DNA of 64,000 bases, from contig CM061063.1 in NCBI GenBank assembly GCA_030762895.1, forward strand, positions 71,235,836 through 71,299,835, in the 5' to 3' direction. Below the pieces are notes generated by a model. That model was not told the DNA's origin and did not search any database. It worked only from the letters and a program-made list of their open reading frames with translations. The position numbers and the translations under genes were made by a program. Source of the DNA: Sophora flavescens. Lineage: Eukaryota > Streptophyta > Magnoliopsida > Fabales > Fabaceae. Shown here piece by piece: positions 24,201 through 36,200 of the stretch (position 1 is its first letter; every line of letters starts with the position of its first letter).

Positions 24201-27200
24201 GGTCTCGCCTTTGGTGTTCATGACTCAATGACCTTCATATCTCAATCCAGTAACAATCAAAATCTTTGGATAATTGATTCAGTGCCCTCGATCATATTCT
24301 TTGTAATCGTTCTTTATTCTCCTCCATATCTTCTCCTAAATTTCCTCACTTCATTACTCTTGCGGATGGTTCTAAGGTCGGCGCCAAAGGAATCGGTCAT
24401 GTTTGATCACTCCTTCTATAACTTTAAAATCTGTTTTGTTTATACCTGGTTGCCCTTTTAATTTGATCTCCCTTAGTCAACTTACTCGCTCTCTAAAGCG
24501 CTTTCAGTAACTTTTGATGTTGGTTCTTTTACTATACGGAGAACGTAGTGCGGGTCGGATGATTGGCATAGGACATGAATCACATGGTCTTTATTACCTC
24601 CAATCAGCTCCTTCGTAAGTTGTCTTTGCGATCGAGTATCCAAATCTTCTTCATGAATGATTGGGCCATCCAAGTTTGTCAAAATTGAAGCAAATGGTTC
24701 CGAATCTTGCAAAAATGTCATCATTGAACTGTGAGTCGTGTCAACTAGGCAAGCATGTTCGCTCTTCCTTTACCAGCAAAGTTGAAAGCCGAGTTGATTC
24801 TCCCTTTTAAGTTATCCATTCAGATATATGGGGACCGAGTCATGTGTCTTCTAATGGTTTCCGATATTTCGTTACCTTTATTGATGAGTTCTCTCGGTGC
24901 ACTTGGGTTTTCTTAATGAAAGAACGATCTGAACTTTCGTCTATTCTCACCTCTTTCGTTAATGAGGTCAAAACCCAATTTGGTAAAGCAATCAAAATCC
25001 TTAGAAGTGATAATGCATAGGAATACTTTTCTTCTGCTCTTTCTTCCTTTTTGTCATCACAGGGCATTCTCCATCAATCCAGTTGTCCTCATACCCCTCA
25101 ACAGAATGGCATAGCTGAAAGGAAGAATAGACATCTTGTTGAAACTGCTCGGACCTTGTTACTTCATGCGAATGTACCTGTCCGACATTGGGGTGATGCA
25201 ATTTTGACAGCATGTTATTTAATTAATCGGATGCCTTCATCCTCTCTTGATCATAAAATACCACATTCCGTTCTATTCCCTAAAGAGCCACTATTTCATG
25301 TCGCTCCACGGATATTTGGATGCACTTGTTTTATTCATGACTTGTCTCCAGGTCTTGAAAAGCTTGCTGCACGAGCCATCAAATGTGTCTTTTTGGGATA
25401 TTCCAGGTTACAGAAGGGTTACAAGTGTTCCTCCCTGTGCAGAATCGTTATTTCATGTGTGCAGATGTAACGTTCTTTGAAGAAAAGTTTTACTTCTCAC
25501 CATCCACAGTTGAGTCTCAGACTATTCAAGAAGTCTTTCCGATTCAGTATCTTGGTCCATCACCTTTGTCGAATCGGTTTCGACTACTGGAAATTCCTAA
25601 TGAACCCCCACTTGAGCAATCTCAAAGGTCACCCATCATATATCATCGTCGTCCCACGAGTTCTTAATACTGGAATTGGAAGGCCTTGAAAGACCAAATT
25701 TGAATCATGTCCTACTCCCCAAGAGATGACCCTACTACGGACCTACACGAAGAACCTGACTTCCCATCTCTTAGAAAAGGTACTCGGTCTACTCAAAATC
25801 CTCATCCTATTTATAACTTCTTAAGTTACAATCGTCTCTCTCCTTCTTATTATTCTTTTGTGTCATCTATATCTTCCGTTTCCATTCCTAAAAATGTTTG
25901 TGAGGCACTTGATCATCCAGGATGGCGACAAGCCATGATTGATGAAATGCGAGGCTTTGGAGCATAATGGTACTTGGGACTTGACTCCTCTTCCTCCCGG
26001 GAAAGAAACTCGTTGGTTTGTCGATGGGTATATGCTATTAAAGTTGGGGCCAATGGACGGATCGATCGGCTCAAAGCCCGGCTTGTAGCCAAAGGTTACT
26101 CTCTGATTTATGGACTTGATTATGGAGATACTTTCTCCCCGTGGCCAAAATCACTACTTCGAATATTTCTTGCCATGGCCGCCATCCGTCGTTGGATTAT
26201 ATCGATTGGATAATAAAAATGCATTTCTTCATGGAGAATTAGAAGAGGAGATTTATATGGAGCAACCTCCTGGATTTGTTGCTCGGGGGAGTCCGGTTTG
26301 GTTTGCGGGCTACGACGATCTCTCTATGGGTCAAAGCAGTCTCCACGAGCTTGGTTTGGAAAATTCGATTCGATTATTCAAGCTTTTGGAATGAAACGTA
26401 GTGAAGCGAGATCATTCGAGTCTTTTATTGCTATACCTCTCCAAATAGATGTGTTTACTTGGTGGTCTATGTAGATGATATAGTCATCACAGGAAATGAT
26501 CAGGAGAAAATTTCTCAGCTGAAGGAACATTTATGTAGTCATTTTCAGACCAAGGACTTGGGGAAATTGAAATATTTTCTTGGAATTGAAGTTGCTCAGT
26601 CAAAGAATGGGATTATCATCTCACAGAGGAAGTATGCGTTAGACATACTTGAAGAAACTGGTATGTTAGATTGTCGACCAGTTGATAGTCCCATGGATCC
26701 GAATCAAAAATTGCTACCCAACCAGGGGGAGCCTTATTTTGATCCTGAAAGGTATCGGAGATTGGTTGGGAAGCTCATCTATCTCACTATTACAAGGCCA
26801 GATATTTCCTTTGCAGTGGGAGTGGTGAGTCAATTCATGCAGTCTCCTCATAATGATCACTGGGATGCGATGGTGAATTTCGAGATACATTAAAAAGACT
26901 CCAGGACAAGGACTACTTTATGAAGACAAAGGAAGCACTCAAATAGTTGGATTTTGCGATGCAGATTGGGCAGGATCACCCATTGATAGGCGTTCCACTT
27001 CAGGGTATTGTGTGTCTATTGGAGGAAATCTTGTCTCGTGGAAGAGTAAGAAACAAAATGTTGTTGCAAGGTCTAGCGCAGAGGCTGAATATAGAGCTAT
27101 GGCTGTAGCCACGTGGGAGCTCATTTGGATTAAACAACTTCTTGAATAATTGAAGTTTGGAGATACTCAACAAATGAAGTTATGTTGTGATAACCAGACA

Positions 27201-30200
27201 GCTCTCCATATAGCTTCCAATCCAGTATTTCATGAGAGAACTAAACATGTTGAGATTGATTGTCATTTTATCCGAGAAAAAGTCCTTTCTAAAGAAGTCG
27301 TCACCGAATCTGTTAGCTCTAATGATCAACTGACAGACGTCTTTACAAAATCTCTAAGAGGACCGAGAATTCAGAATATTTGTTCCAAGCTTGGAGCATT
27401 TGATTTGTATGCTCCAGCTTGAGGGGGAGTGTTAGAATTAGTTGGACGGTGTGGACGGTGCGGACGGTGTGGACGGTGCGGACGGTGTTCCTAGGATTTA
27501 GCTTATCATTCATTAATTATCTTGTAAACATGAATTGTAATTACTCCTAAGTGTATATAAATATCAAATCTGCTGAGTGCTAATTACTCAAGCATTTCAC
27601 AAATCCCTTAGTCTAAAATTACTTTCAAGTCTTTCAACATTCACCTTACACAACTTACTTCTTGTTCCCTCAATTACAAAGAACATAATCAGTGTTAGTC
27701 AATTTGCTCGAGATAATCATGTTTATTTTGAGTTTCACCCCTTCTTTTGTCTTGTCAAATCACAAGATTCTTCTGAAATTCTGCTACGTGGTGGTGTTGG
27801 TCCAGATGGTCTTTACAAGTTTGATAATCTCTCTCCCTCAGCTATGTCTTCCCTTTCTAGTTGTAATTCTGTTACTACAAATACTGTACCCACTTGTAAT
27901 TCAGTTTCTGTTTTCAATGTTAATTCCATACCTGATGTACATGAACCAACAATTAATGTGAATAACAATACTTCTGATTCCAGCATGTCTCCTTATTCTT
28001 ATAAATTGTGGCACACTCGCCTAGGTCATCCACACCATGATGCACTTAGAGAAGCACTTAAATCCTCTAATCTTGCTGTTCCACACAAAAACCCATTAGA
28101 TTTTGTACAACGTGTTGCTTGGGTAAGGCACATCACCTCCCAGCTCCCTCTTCCAACACCATTTACAAATTTCCCTTTGAACTTGTTGTCTGTGACTTGT
28201 GGGGACCTGCCCTAATCCAATCCTCTAGTGGATGTGCTTATTTCCTGACTTGTGTGGATGCCTTTAGTCGCTTCACTTGGATTTTTCCTTTAAAACGAAA
28301 GTCTGACACACTTTCCCAATTCATTCAGTTTCGGGCTATGGTTGAATTGCAATTCAATACCAAAATTAAAACTGTCCAAAGTGATTGGGGTGGGGAATTC
28401 CGTCCCTTTTCCAAGTATTTGTCTACCTTTGGAATTGTACACAGACTTGCTTGTCCCCACACCCATCATCAGAATGGCCTTGTGGAACGCAAACACAGAC
28501 ATGTGGTTGAAACTGGCCTCACTCTCTTGGCCCATGCATCCCTACCCTTTCAGTTCTGGGAATGCCTTCACCTGTTCTTCAGAACAAATCTCCCTACTTC
28601 ACTTTGCTTCAACAGGAACCCAACCTTAAGTTCCTAAAAGCCTTTGGATGTGCCTGCTATCCTTTCATACGTCCCTACCAGCAGCACAAGCTCTCTTATC
28701 ACTCAAAAGAGTGTGTTTTTCTGGGATATTCCTCCTCCCACAAGGGCTATAAATGCCTTAGTCCTGATGGTCGAATGTTTATCTCCAAAGATGTCATTTT
28801 CAATGAACTTTGTTTTCCATATCCTGAACTATTTTCTACAGCAGCTGTCACACCTCAACCGAGGCCCACACTACACCCAATTTCTTCCATACCTCCCAAA
28901 TTGTCTCCCACATTACCCTCTGTTGTTCCCACTCCCTCTGCAACTCCTAATGTCAGTCCTCCTTCACATGTTAATGTCAGTCCAGCAACCTCATTTCCCT
29001 AACCTGTTCAGTCAGTTCAGTCACCAAGTTCATCCTCTTCCTCTTCACAACCTAAAAGTCCAACCTATCCAACACAGTCACCAAGTCAGTCATCTAGTCC
29101 TTCTGTTGGTATACCTGAGGCCTCACCAAACCAGCCTTCTCCCTCACCTAAGTCCTCTCCTTCTCCTCCACCTTTCCCTCAAAACACACATCCCATGCAA
29201 ACAAGGTCCAAATCAGGAATTGTTATGCCTAGGCTTCATCCCACCCTTCTACTAACTCACATGGAACCAACTTCTGTTAAGCAAGCCTTGGCTGCTCCCC
29301 ATTGGACTACAGCCATGAAGGATGAGTATGATGCATTAATGAACAATCACACCTGGACATTGGTCCATCCTCCACCAAATAGAACCCCAATTGGTTGCAA
29401 ATGGGTGTTCCGGGTTAAGGAAAACCCTGATGGCAGTAACAATAAGTATAAGGCCCGGCTAGTGGCCAAGGGCTTTCACCAGCAAGCTGGTTGTGATTTT
29501 ACAGAGACCTTTTCTCCAGTTGTAAAACCAGTAGCAGTTCGGACTCTACTGACAGTTGTTGTGTCTTGTAAATGGCCCATAAGGCAGTTGGACGTGAACA
29601 ATGCCTTTCTCAATGGCTACCTACATGAGGAAGTCTACATGCAACAACCCCCGGGATTTGAAGTGGAAGATAAAACTCTAGTTTGCAGGTTGCAGAAGGC
29701 CTTATATGGCCTCAAACAGGTACCTAGGGCAGTACCTGGTTTGAGAGACTGAAAACTGCCCTGCTACTTAGAGGCTTTGTGGCAAGCAAGTGTGACCCCT
29801 CCCTCTTCACCTTGCACACTGCCACCTACTGCATCTTAATTTTGGTGTATGTTGATGACATACTTGTTACAGGTAACTCTTTGCCTCACATTCAGAGTCT
29901 CATTGAAGCTCTGAATTCAAAATTTGCCCTGACACGGCTAGGCAATTTAGACTATTTCTTGGGCATAGAGGTTACTCATCTACCCAATGGGGCACTGCTC
30001 CTCTCCCAAATTAAATATCTTCGTGATCTGCTGTCTAAAAAGCCAAAATGGAATCAGCCAAGGGCATTAACACACCTATGGTTGCCAACCTCAAACTCTC
30101 TAAACTAGGGGCTGACTATGTCCCTAATCCCACATTGTTTCGGTCAATTGTTGGAGCATTGCAATATGCAACACTTACAAGACCAGAGATATCCTACTCA

Positions 30201-33200
30201 GTGAATAAATTTTGTCAGTTTTTGTCTCAGCCATTGGAGGAACATTGGAAGGCTGTCAAGCGCATTCTCAGGTAACTAAAGGGTACACTACATCATGGTC
30301 TTCTTATTCAGCCTGCTGCCATTCATGCTCCATTAACTCTAACTGGGTTTTGTGATTCGGATTGGGCCTCAGACCCGGATGATAGACGTTCCACTTCTGG
30401 GGCATGTGTGTATCTTGCCCCAAATCTCATTTCCTGGGGTCAAAGAAACAAACTCTGGTTGCTAGATCAAGTACCGAGGCCGAGTATAGAAGCATGGCAG
30501 CCCTATGTGCTGAGATCCTTTGGGTTCAATCTCTGCTTTCAGAGTTGAGAATTAAGATTTAAACTCCTAGAATTTTATGTGACAACCTCAGCACTGTATC
30601 TCTAGCTCACAACCCTGTCCTCTATTCCCGAACCAACCATATGGAGTTAGACATTTTCTTTGTTCGAGAGAAGGTGTTGAACCACAGCCTGAGTGTGACT
30701 CATGTTCCTGCTCATGATCAATGGGCCGATGTGCTTACCAAGCCTCTTTCAGCTTCAAGGTTCAGCACACTCAAAGATAAACTTAGAGTCTTTGACAAGC
30801 ACTCACTTGCTCAAACACCCTGAGTTTATATGGGGGGATGTTAGAGATAGATTAGTTTCAGTATATAGTTCAGTTAGCTACAACTGTACTAGTTTGTTAG
30901 TTTCTGTTAAGCAGTTAGATTTCTAACTGTCATAGCTACTACTATATATAGCAGTAGCCTCTCTGTACTAATTCATAATGACATATACAAATTCTCATCA
31001 ATTCTACTCCTATTCTCTCTGAACTCTCTGTTTCTAATAGTTATGATTACGGCCTCGACTTGTTGCTTCCACAGAAGGAAATTATGATCGTCAAGCTTCA
31101 CGGGGAGACTGGGATTGAATTGAAGCTCATCGTTGATGATGACGATGAAGAATATGAAGAAGAAGAGGTTCCGGTGGGAGGAATGGTGGTAAAAGGATTT
31201 CCGGCGAACGGAATTCCAAATCCAGAGTTTGTTTCTGCCATGAACAGAGAGATAGGTCCCAGAAAAAGAATGATCACGATACCATAAAAGAGTTGAGAGA
31301 AGAGAGTGTAGGATCGGAAGAAGAAAAGAAGATTATGATTTCATTGCTGAGTAGGTGGTTACAATTGAGTTTATATAGCTGTTGTATTACATCTAAGAGC
31401 TAATGGCTCTAACTAACAACCGTATGCTGACTCAGCTATACGGTTGAGCTACAGGCTTACAAGCTAAGCTATACTCTAATAGTGTAACTGACAAGGGTTA
31501 AACTCGGAAGCAAGAGAGTGAGGGAGGTCATTTGGTCAATGAAGAGTGAAGATAAGGGAGAGAATCGAGTCTCTCATATACCCAAAGAGTTGGGAAGAGA
31601 CCGGGCTCTCGAATATCTGGAAAGAGAGAGGGATATGTTCCATTGTATCTTTCTTCTCACTGGTTTGGTATCCCATTAATACTTAATACTGTTTCTCTTA
31701 TAAAGATTCTTTTGTTCATCTTAAATCTGATCCAATTCCATTAATGTGCAGGCAGAGAGGAAACAGATTCAGTTGATATGCATAAGCAAGTTACCAATGA
31801 GACATTTCAATATTGAAGTACGCATTAGCCTGTTTGTGCTTTACCGTTTTAAATGATGAGGTGTATGTTCACACTGATAAATCATAAGACTGAGTAATTT
31901 GTTCTGCCCTTTTTTATATGTTTAATGTTTTGAAGCTGCCCAGTGAAGACTAACTTGTGCAAAGGAAAAAAGTTGTTAGAGTACACCATAAGGGTAGTAC
32001 AGTGTTGCACACTGTATTCCCTTATAGCTGGTTACATGTAACTGATGCAGTTACACAACAGCTGTAATAGCACTTGCATATAACACATATGTAACCTCTA
32101 GAATATTCAGAAAATGAGAATCGAATTTTAGATTCTATTCTACTCTCTCTCCCCCCTTCTATCTTCTTCTCCCTCGTATGGGTTCTCTGGTTTCTTTACA
32201 TGGTATCTAGAGCTCGGTGAGATCCATGGCTTCCAACGAAGAAACATCGCCGCCTCCACCGCCGCCAACTCCTCCAGTGACCCTCGTCGATGCCACCGCC
32301 AGCGTTTTCTCTTTCAATCGCAGAGAAATTAACTGAGGATAATTTTCTCCTCTGGAAACAACAAATCAAGCTGATAATCAAAGCTCATCAGCTCCATCGT
32401 TTTCTAATTTCTCCTTCGATTCCGTCACGATATGCATCTGAAGAGGATCGCATGATTGGAACCCTAAATCCCGAGTTCACTCAGTGGGAGCAACAGGATT
32501 CGCTCTTTCTCTCTTGGTTACAATCTTTTGTCACTGCTCCGATTCTAACTCGTCTAATCGGATGCGTCAATTCTTGGCAGTTATGGGAGCGACTGCACAA
32601 CCACTTCAATTCCAAGACCCGAGCTCATGCTCGCATGCTTCGTACTGAGCTTCGGAATACCAAGAAAGACGATCGTCCCATTACTGAATTTGTGCTTGTG
32701 ATTGTTGATTCTTTATATTCTATCGGTGGTCCGATTTCTCCTCAAGAACAATTGGATGTCATTCTTGAAGGCTTACCTGAAGAGTACGACCCTCTGATTA
32801 ATCTTGTTAACACTAGGTTTGAGCCCTTCGATGTTGATGAGTTGGAATCTTTGCTTCTTGCACATGAGGTACGTCTTCAAAAGTACAAGCAAATTACTAC
32901 TAGTAATGTTGCGATGGCTAATGTCACTCAAGTCGCCCCTGCAGAATCAAGTTTGAGCTCCAGTTCCACTCCACAGGCTAATGTTGCCCAAAACAGTCAG
33001 TTGTATTCGGCCCCACCCTCCTCACACTTTGGTGGTGGTCGCAATGGCCGAGGTCGTGGACGTGGTAGAGGCCGAGGGGGTAGATACTCCATTCAATGTC
33101 AGCTTTGCAAGAAATATGGTCAAGATGCAACTTCCTGTTGGTATCGTTTTGACCAGAACTATGTGCCCTCAGGTGGGTAGCAACAATTTTCAGGTTCTGA

Positions 33201-36200
33201 TCAGCCTTCTCGCCCTCCCAATCCATCTAAATTCCAAGGTTATCAGAATTTTCAGCAACCTGCTCCACCCCAGGCTATGCTCACAAGTTCTCGTCATGAC
33301 TTCTCTAGTCATTGGTACCTAGATTCAGGGGCTTCTCACCGTGTAACTTCTGACTTTCAGAACCTTCATCAATCTGCTCCCTATGATGGTTCAGATCAGG
33401 TTTTAGTTGGAAACGGGCAAGGTTTGTCTATTTCCTTTGTTGGTTCTTCCAAATTTTCTTCTCCCTTTATTCCCCTGTTAATTTAGTCTTAGATAACCTT
33501 CTTCATGTCCCTCACATCACTAAAAATCTGGCTAGTGTCAGTAAATTCGCCAAGGATAATCATGTGTTTTTCAAATTCCATGTTGACGCTTGTTTTGTCA
33601 AATCTCAGGTTTCCCGTAATACTCTTCTTTGAGGAGATGTAGGCCCAGATGGACTCTACAAGTTTCCAGATCTGCATCTTCTCTTGAAGACTAATAGATC
33701 AAGCCATCCTTCAGTCAATAATGTAGTTTGTTTCAATTCCACTTGAAATTCTTTTCCAAATGTAAACACTCTTTCCAATGTATCTCTTAATACTTGGCAT
33801 ATTAGGTTAGGTCATCCTAATAAGGACACACTCTGACTTGTACTTCAAAGCTGTAAAATTCCAATTATGAATAAAAATGTTGATTTTTGCACTCCTTGTT
33901 GCCTCGGTAAAGCTCGTCGCTTACCATCTACAGCTTCTACTACTTCTTACTCTTGTCCTTTGGAACTCATTTTTAGTGACCTGTGGGGCCCTGCTCCAGT
34001 CACATCCTTCACTGGCTCTCATTATTATATGACTTTTGTTGATGCCCACACACGGTTCACTTGGCTTTTCTTGCTTAAGAATAAATCAGAAGCCATATCT
34101 ACCTTTATCACCTTTAAACATGGTGGAACTGCAGTGTAGTGCCAAAATTAAAGCTCTTCAAACTGATTGGGGAGGTGAATTTCGTACCTTTCCCAAAGTC
34201 CTTCAAAAATATGGCATAATTCATAGAATTATCTGCCCACATACACACCATCAAAATGGTGTTGTTGAAAGAAAACATAGGCACATTTTTGAACTTGGCC
34301 TCACCCTTCTAGCACACGCCTCTCTCCCTTTCAAATTTTGGGATCAAGCATTTCTCACAGCTGTCTATTTAATTAATAGATTGCCCACTGCATCACTAAA
34401 TAATGAAGTTCCTCACACTAAGCTTTTTCAGCAATGTCCTGACTATGGCTTCCTTAAAGTCTTTGGTTGTGCCTGTTTCCCGCTTCTTAGGCCTTACAAC
34501 AAGCATAAGCTTGAACATCGATCTCATGAGTGTGTGTTCCTAGGCTACTCTTCTTCCCACAGGCTACAAATGCCTCTCCCACTGGCAGAATTTTTGTCTC
34601 TAAGGATGTCATTTTTAATGAACTGCGTTTTCCTTATAATGACCTATTTCCCTCTAGTGTTTCACCTTTATCTACTGTGTCTCCCTCCCTTCCTCCTATC
34701 CCCTTAGTTTCACCCTTAGTAAACCAACCTAATCCCACTGTTTCAGTCAGTCCACCCACTGTTTCTGAGTCTGCAACTACAATTCATAGCTCACCTAGTC
34801 ATGTCTCTTCTCCTCATTCCAATCCCGTTGTTCCTAGCACACCTTTTCCCATTCCCACCTCTTCCTCTTCTACTGGTCCAATAAACACACCCTATGACCA
34901 ACCGTTCCAAAGCTGGAATAGTTAAACCGCGCCTAGTTCCAACATTACTTTTGGCGCATACTGAACCTAAAACAGCAAAACAAGCTATTGCTGATCCGAA
35001 ATGGTTTGCAGCCATGAAGGCTGAATTTGAAGCACTACTGAAGAATGCTACATGGTCTTTGGTTCCCCTTCCTCCTCATAGGCAAGCCATTGGCTGCAAA
35101 TGGGTTTTCCGGGTTAAGGAAAACCCCGATGGCTCAATAAACAAATACAAAGCCCGTTTAGTGGCTAAGGGGTTTCACCAACAACCGGGTTTTGATTACA
35201 CCAAGACCTTTTCTCCAGTTATAAAGCCTACTACAGTAAGAATTATCCTCACTTTGGTCTTGTCTCGTGGGTGGTGGTCACTCCAACAATTGGATGTGAA
35301 TAATGCTTTTTTGAATGGAACTTTGGATGAGGAAGTGTATATGGAACAACCCCAAGGGTTTGAAGCCAATGATAAGACTATTGTGTGCAGGCTGCACAAA
35401 GCCCTTTATGGCCTGAAACAGGCCCCACGGGCTTGGTTTGATAAGCTAAAGGGTGCTCTATGTTCTCTAGGGTTCACAGCTAGCAAATGTGACCCTTCTT
35501 TATTCATTTACTGCAAAAACTCTGATATTGTGTACATGCTTGTGTATGTTGATGATATAATCATCACTGGGAACTCTACTTCACTCATTCAGCACCTAAT
35601 TACTCAATTACACTCCAATTTTTCTCTCAAACAGCTTGGTGAGCTGGATTACTTTCTGGGCATTGAGGTGAAACCAATGTTATCAATGGCGGAACATAGC
35701 GGAAGGCTAAAATTCCGCCATTTCAAGCCGCCATAAAACGCCATGGCCGCCATGGCGCCGCCATCCTTCACAAATTGGCCATAGCGGTTGGGCAAAAATC
35801 CGCCGCCATGGCCGCTATTTGATAACACTGGGTGAAACACCTTAGAAATAGTTCTCTGTTACTCAATCAGTCAAAATATATATTAGGGACTTGCTGGACA
35901 GATCTAACATGTCCGAAGCCAAGAGCATCTCCTCCCCTATGGTTGGTGGCTGCAAGCTGTCTAGACATGGAGCAGATTACTATTCTGATGCTAAACTGTA
36001 TCGCTCTATTGTGGGTGCCTTGCAATATGCAACAATCACAAGGCCCGAAATCTCCTATGCTGTCAACAAAGTTTGTCAGTTTATGTCACAGCCTCTTGAC
36101 TCTCATTGGACAGCGGTTAAGCACATTTTGCGCTACCTGAAAGGCACTTTTAGTCATGGGCTGCACCTGCAGCCAGCATCACCTTCCTTTCCTTTGGTTC

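Larger units (their letters stand above)
23388..27639 (+). mobile_element. Copia element C, inserted in D
   Basis: A 4,252-bp element with LTRs at 23388-23588 (201 bp) and 27430-27639 (210 bp), TGTTAGAATTAG to TTTCAACA. They are nearly identical except for two bases and one extra GGACGGTG unit. Exact duplication TTCAC (23383-23387, 27640-27644) breaks the D protease region. Primer-binding site TGGTATCAAGAGC at 23589; polypurine tract TTGAGGGGGAG before 27430. Coding is heavily degraded although the LTRs look young. It is related to element E. Confidence 0.93.
23291..31039 (+). mobile_element. Copia element D, inserted in B gag and split by C
   Basis: The intact 3' LTR is at 30839-31039 (TGTTAGAGATAGATTAGT to TTCTAATA). 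Only about the first 37 bp of the 5' LTR remain (23291-23327), joined directly to protease-region sequence, so primer-binding site and gag are gone. The host sequence (B gag) resumes on both sides with flanks ACTAT and GTTAT, a degraded duplication. Element C is inserted at 23388-27639. Pol runs from about 27,645 to 30,823 with several frameshifts. Confidence 0.88.
8178..31481 (-). mobile_element. Copia element B, oldest member of the intron 19 nest
   Basis: Minus-oriented Ty1/Copia element with LTRs at 31285-31481 (5') and 8178-8377 (3'), flanked by an exact 5-bp duplication GTGTA (8173-8177 and 31482-31486). The LTRs differ at about 8 positions plus a 4-bp indel (roughly 96% identity by eye). 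Without its inserts it is about 4.1 kb. The pieces in order are: gag start 31241-31045; gag/protease 23290-21785; integrase 21700-21559 and 12268-11880; reverse transcriptase 11870-11428 and 11201-10706; RNase H 8769-8392. It is interrupted by D, E, the solo LTR and F. It is the only large element in the same sense as SPK1. Confidence 0.93.

Noticed and set aside
31060..31287. Acidic plus-strand open frame with a DDDDEEYEEEE run
   Set aside because: It is the reverse complement of the serine-rich gag N-terminus of element B; no plus-strand gene context.
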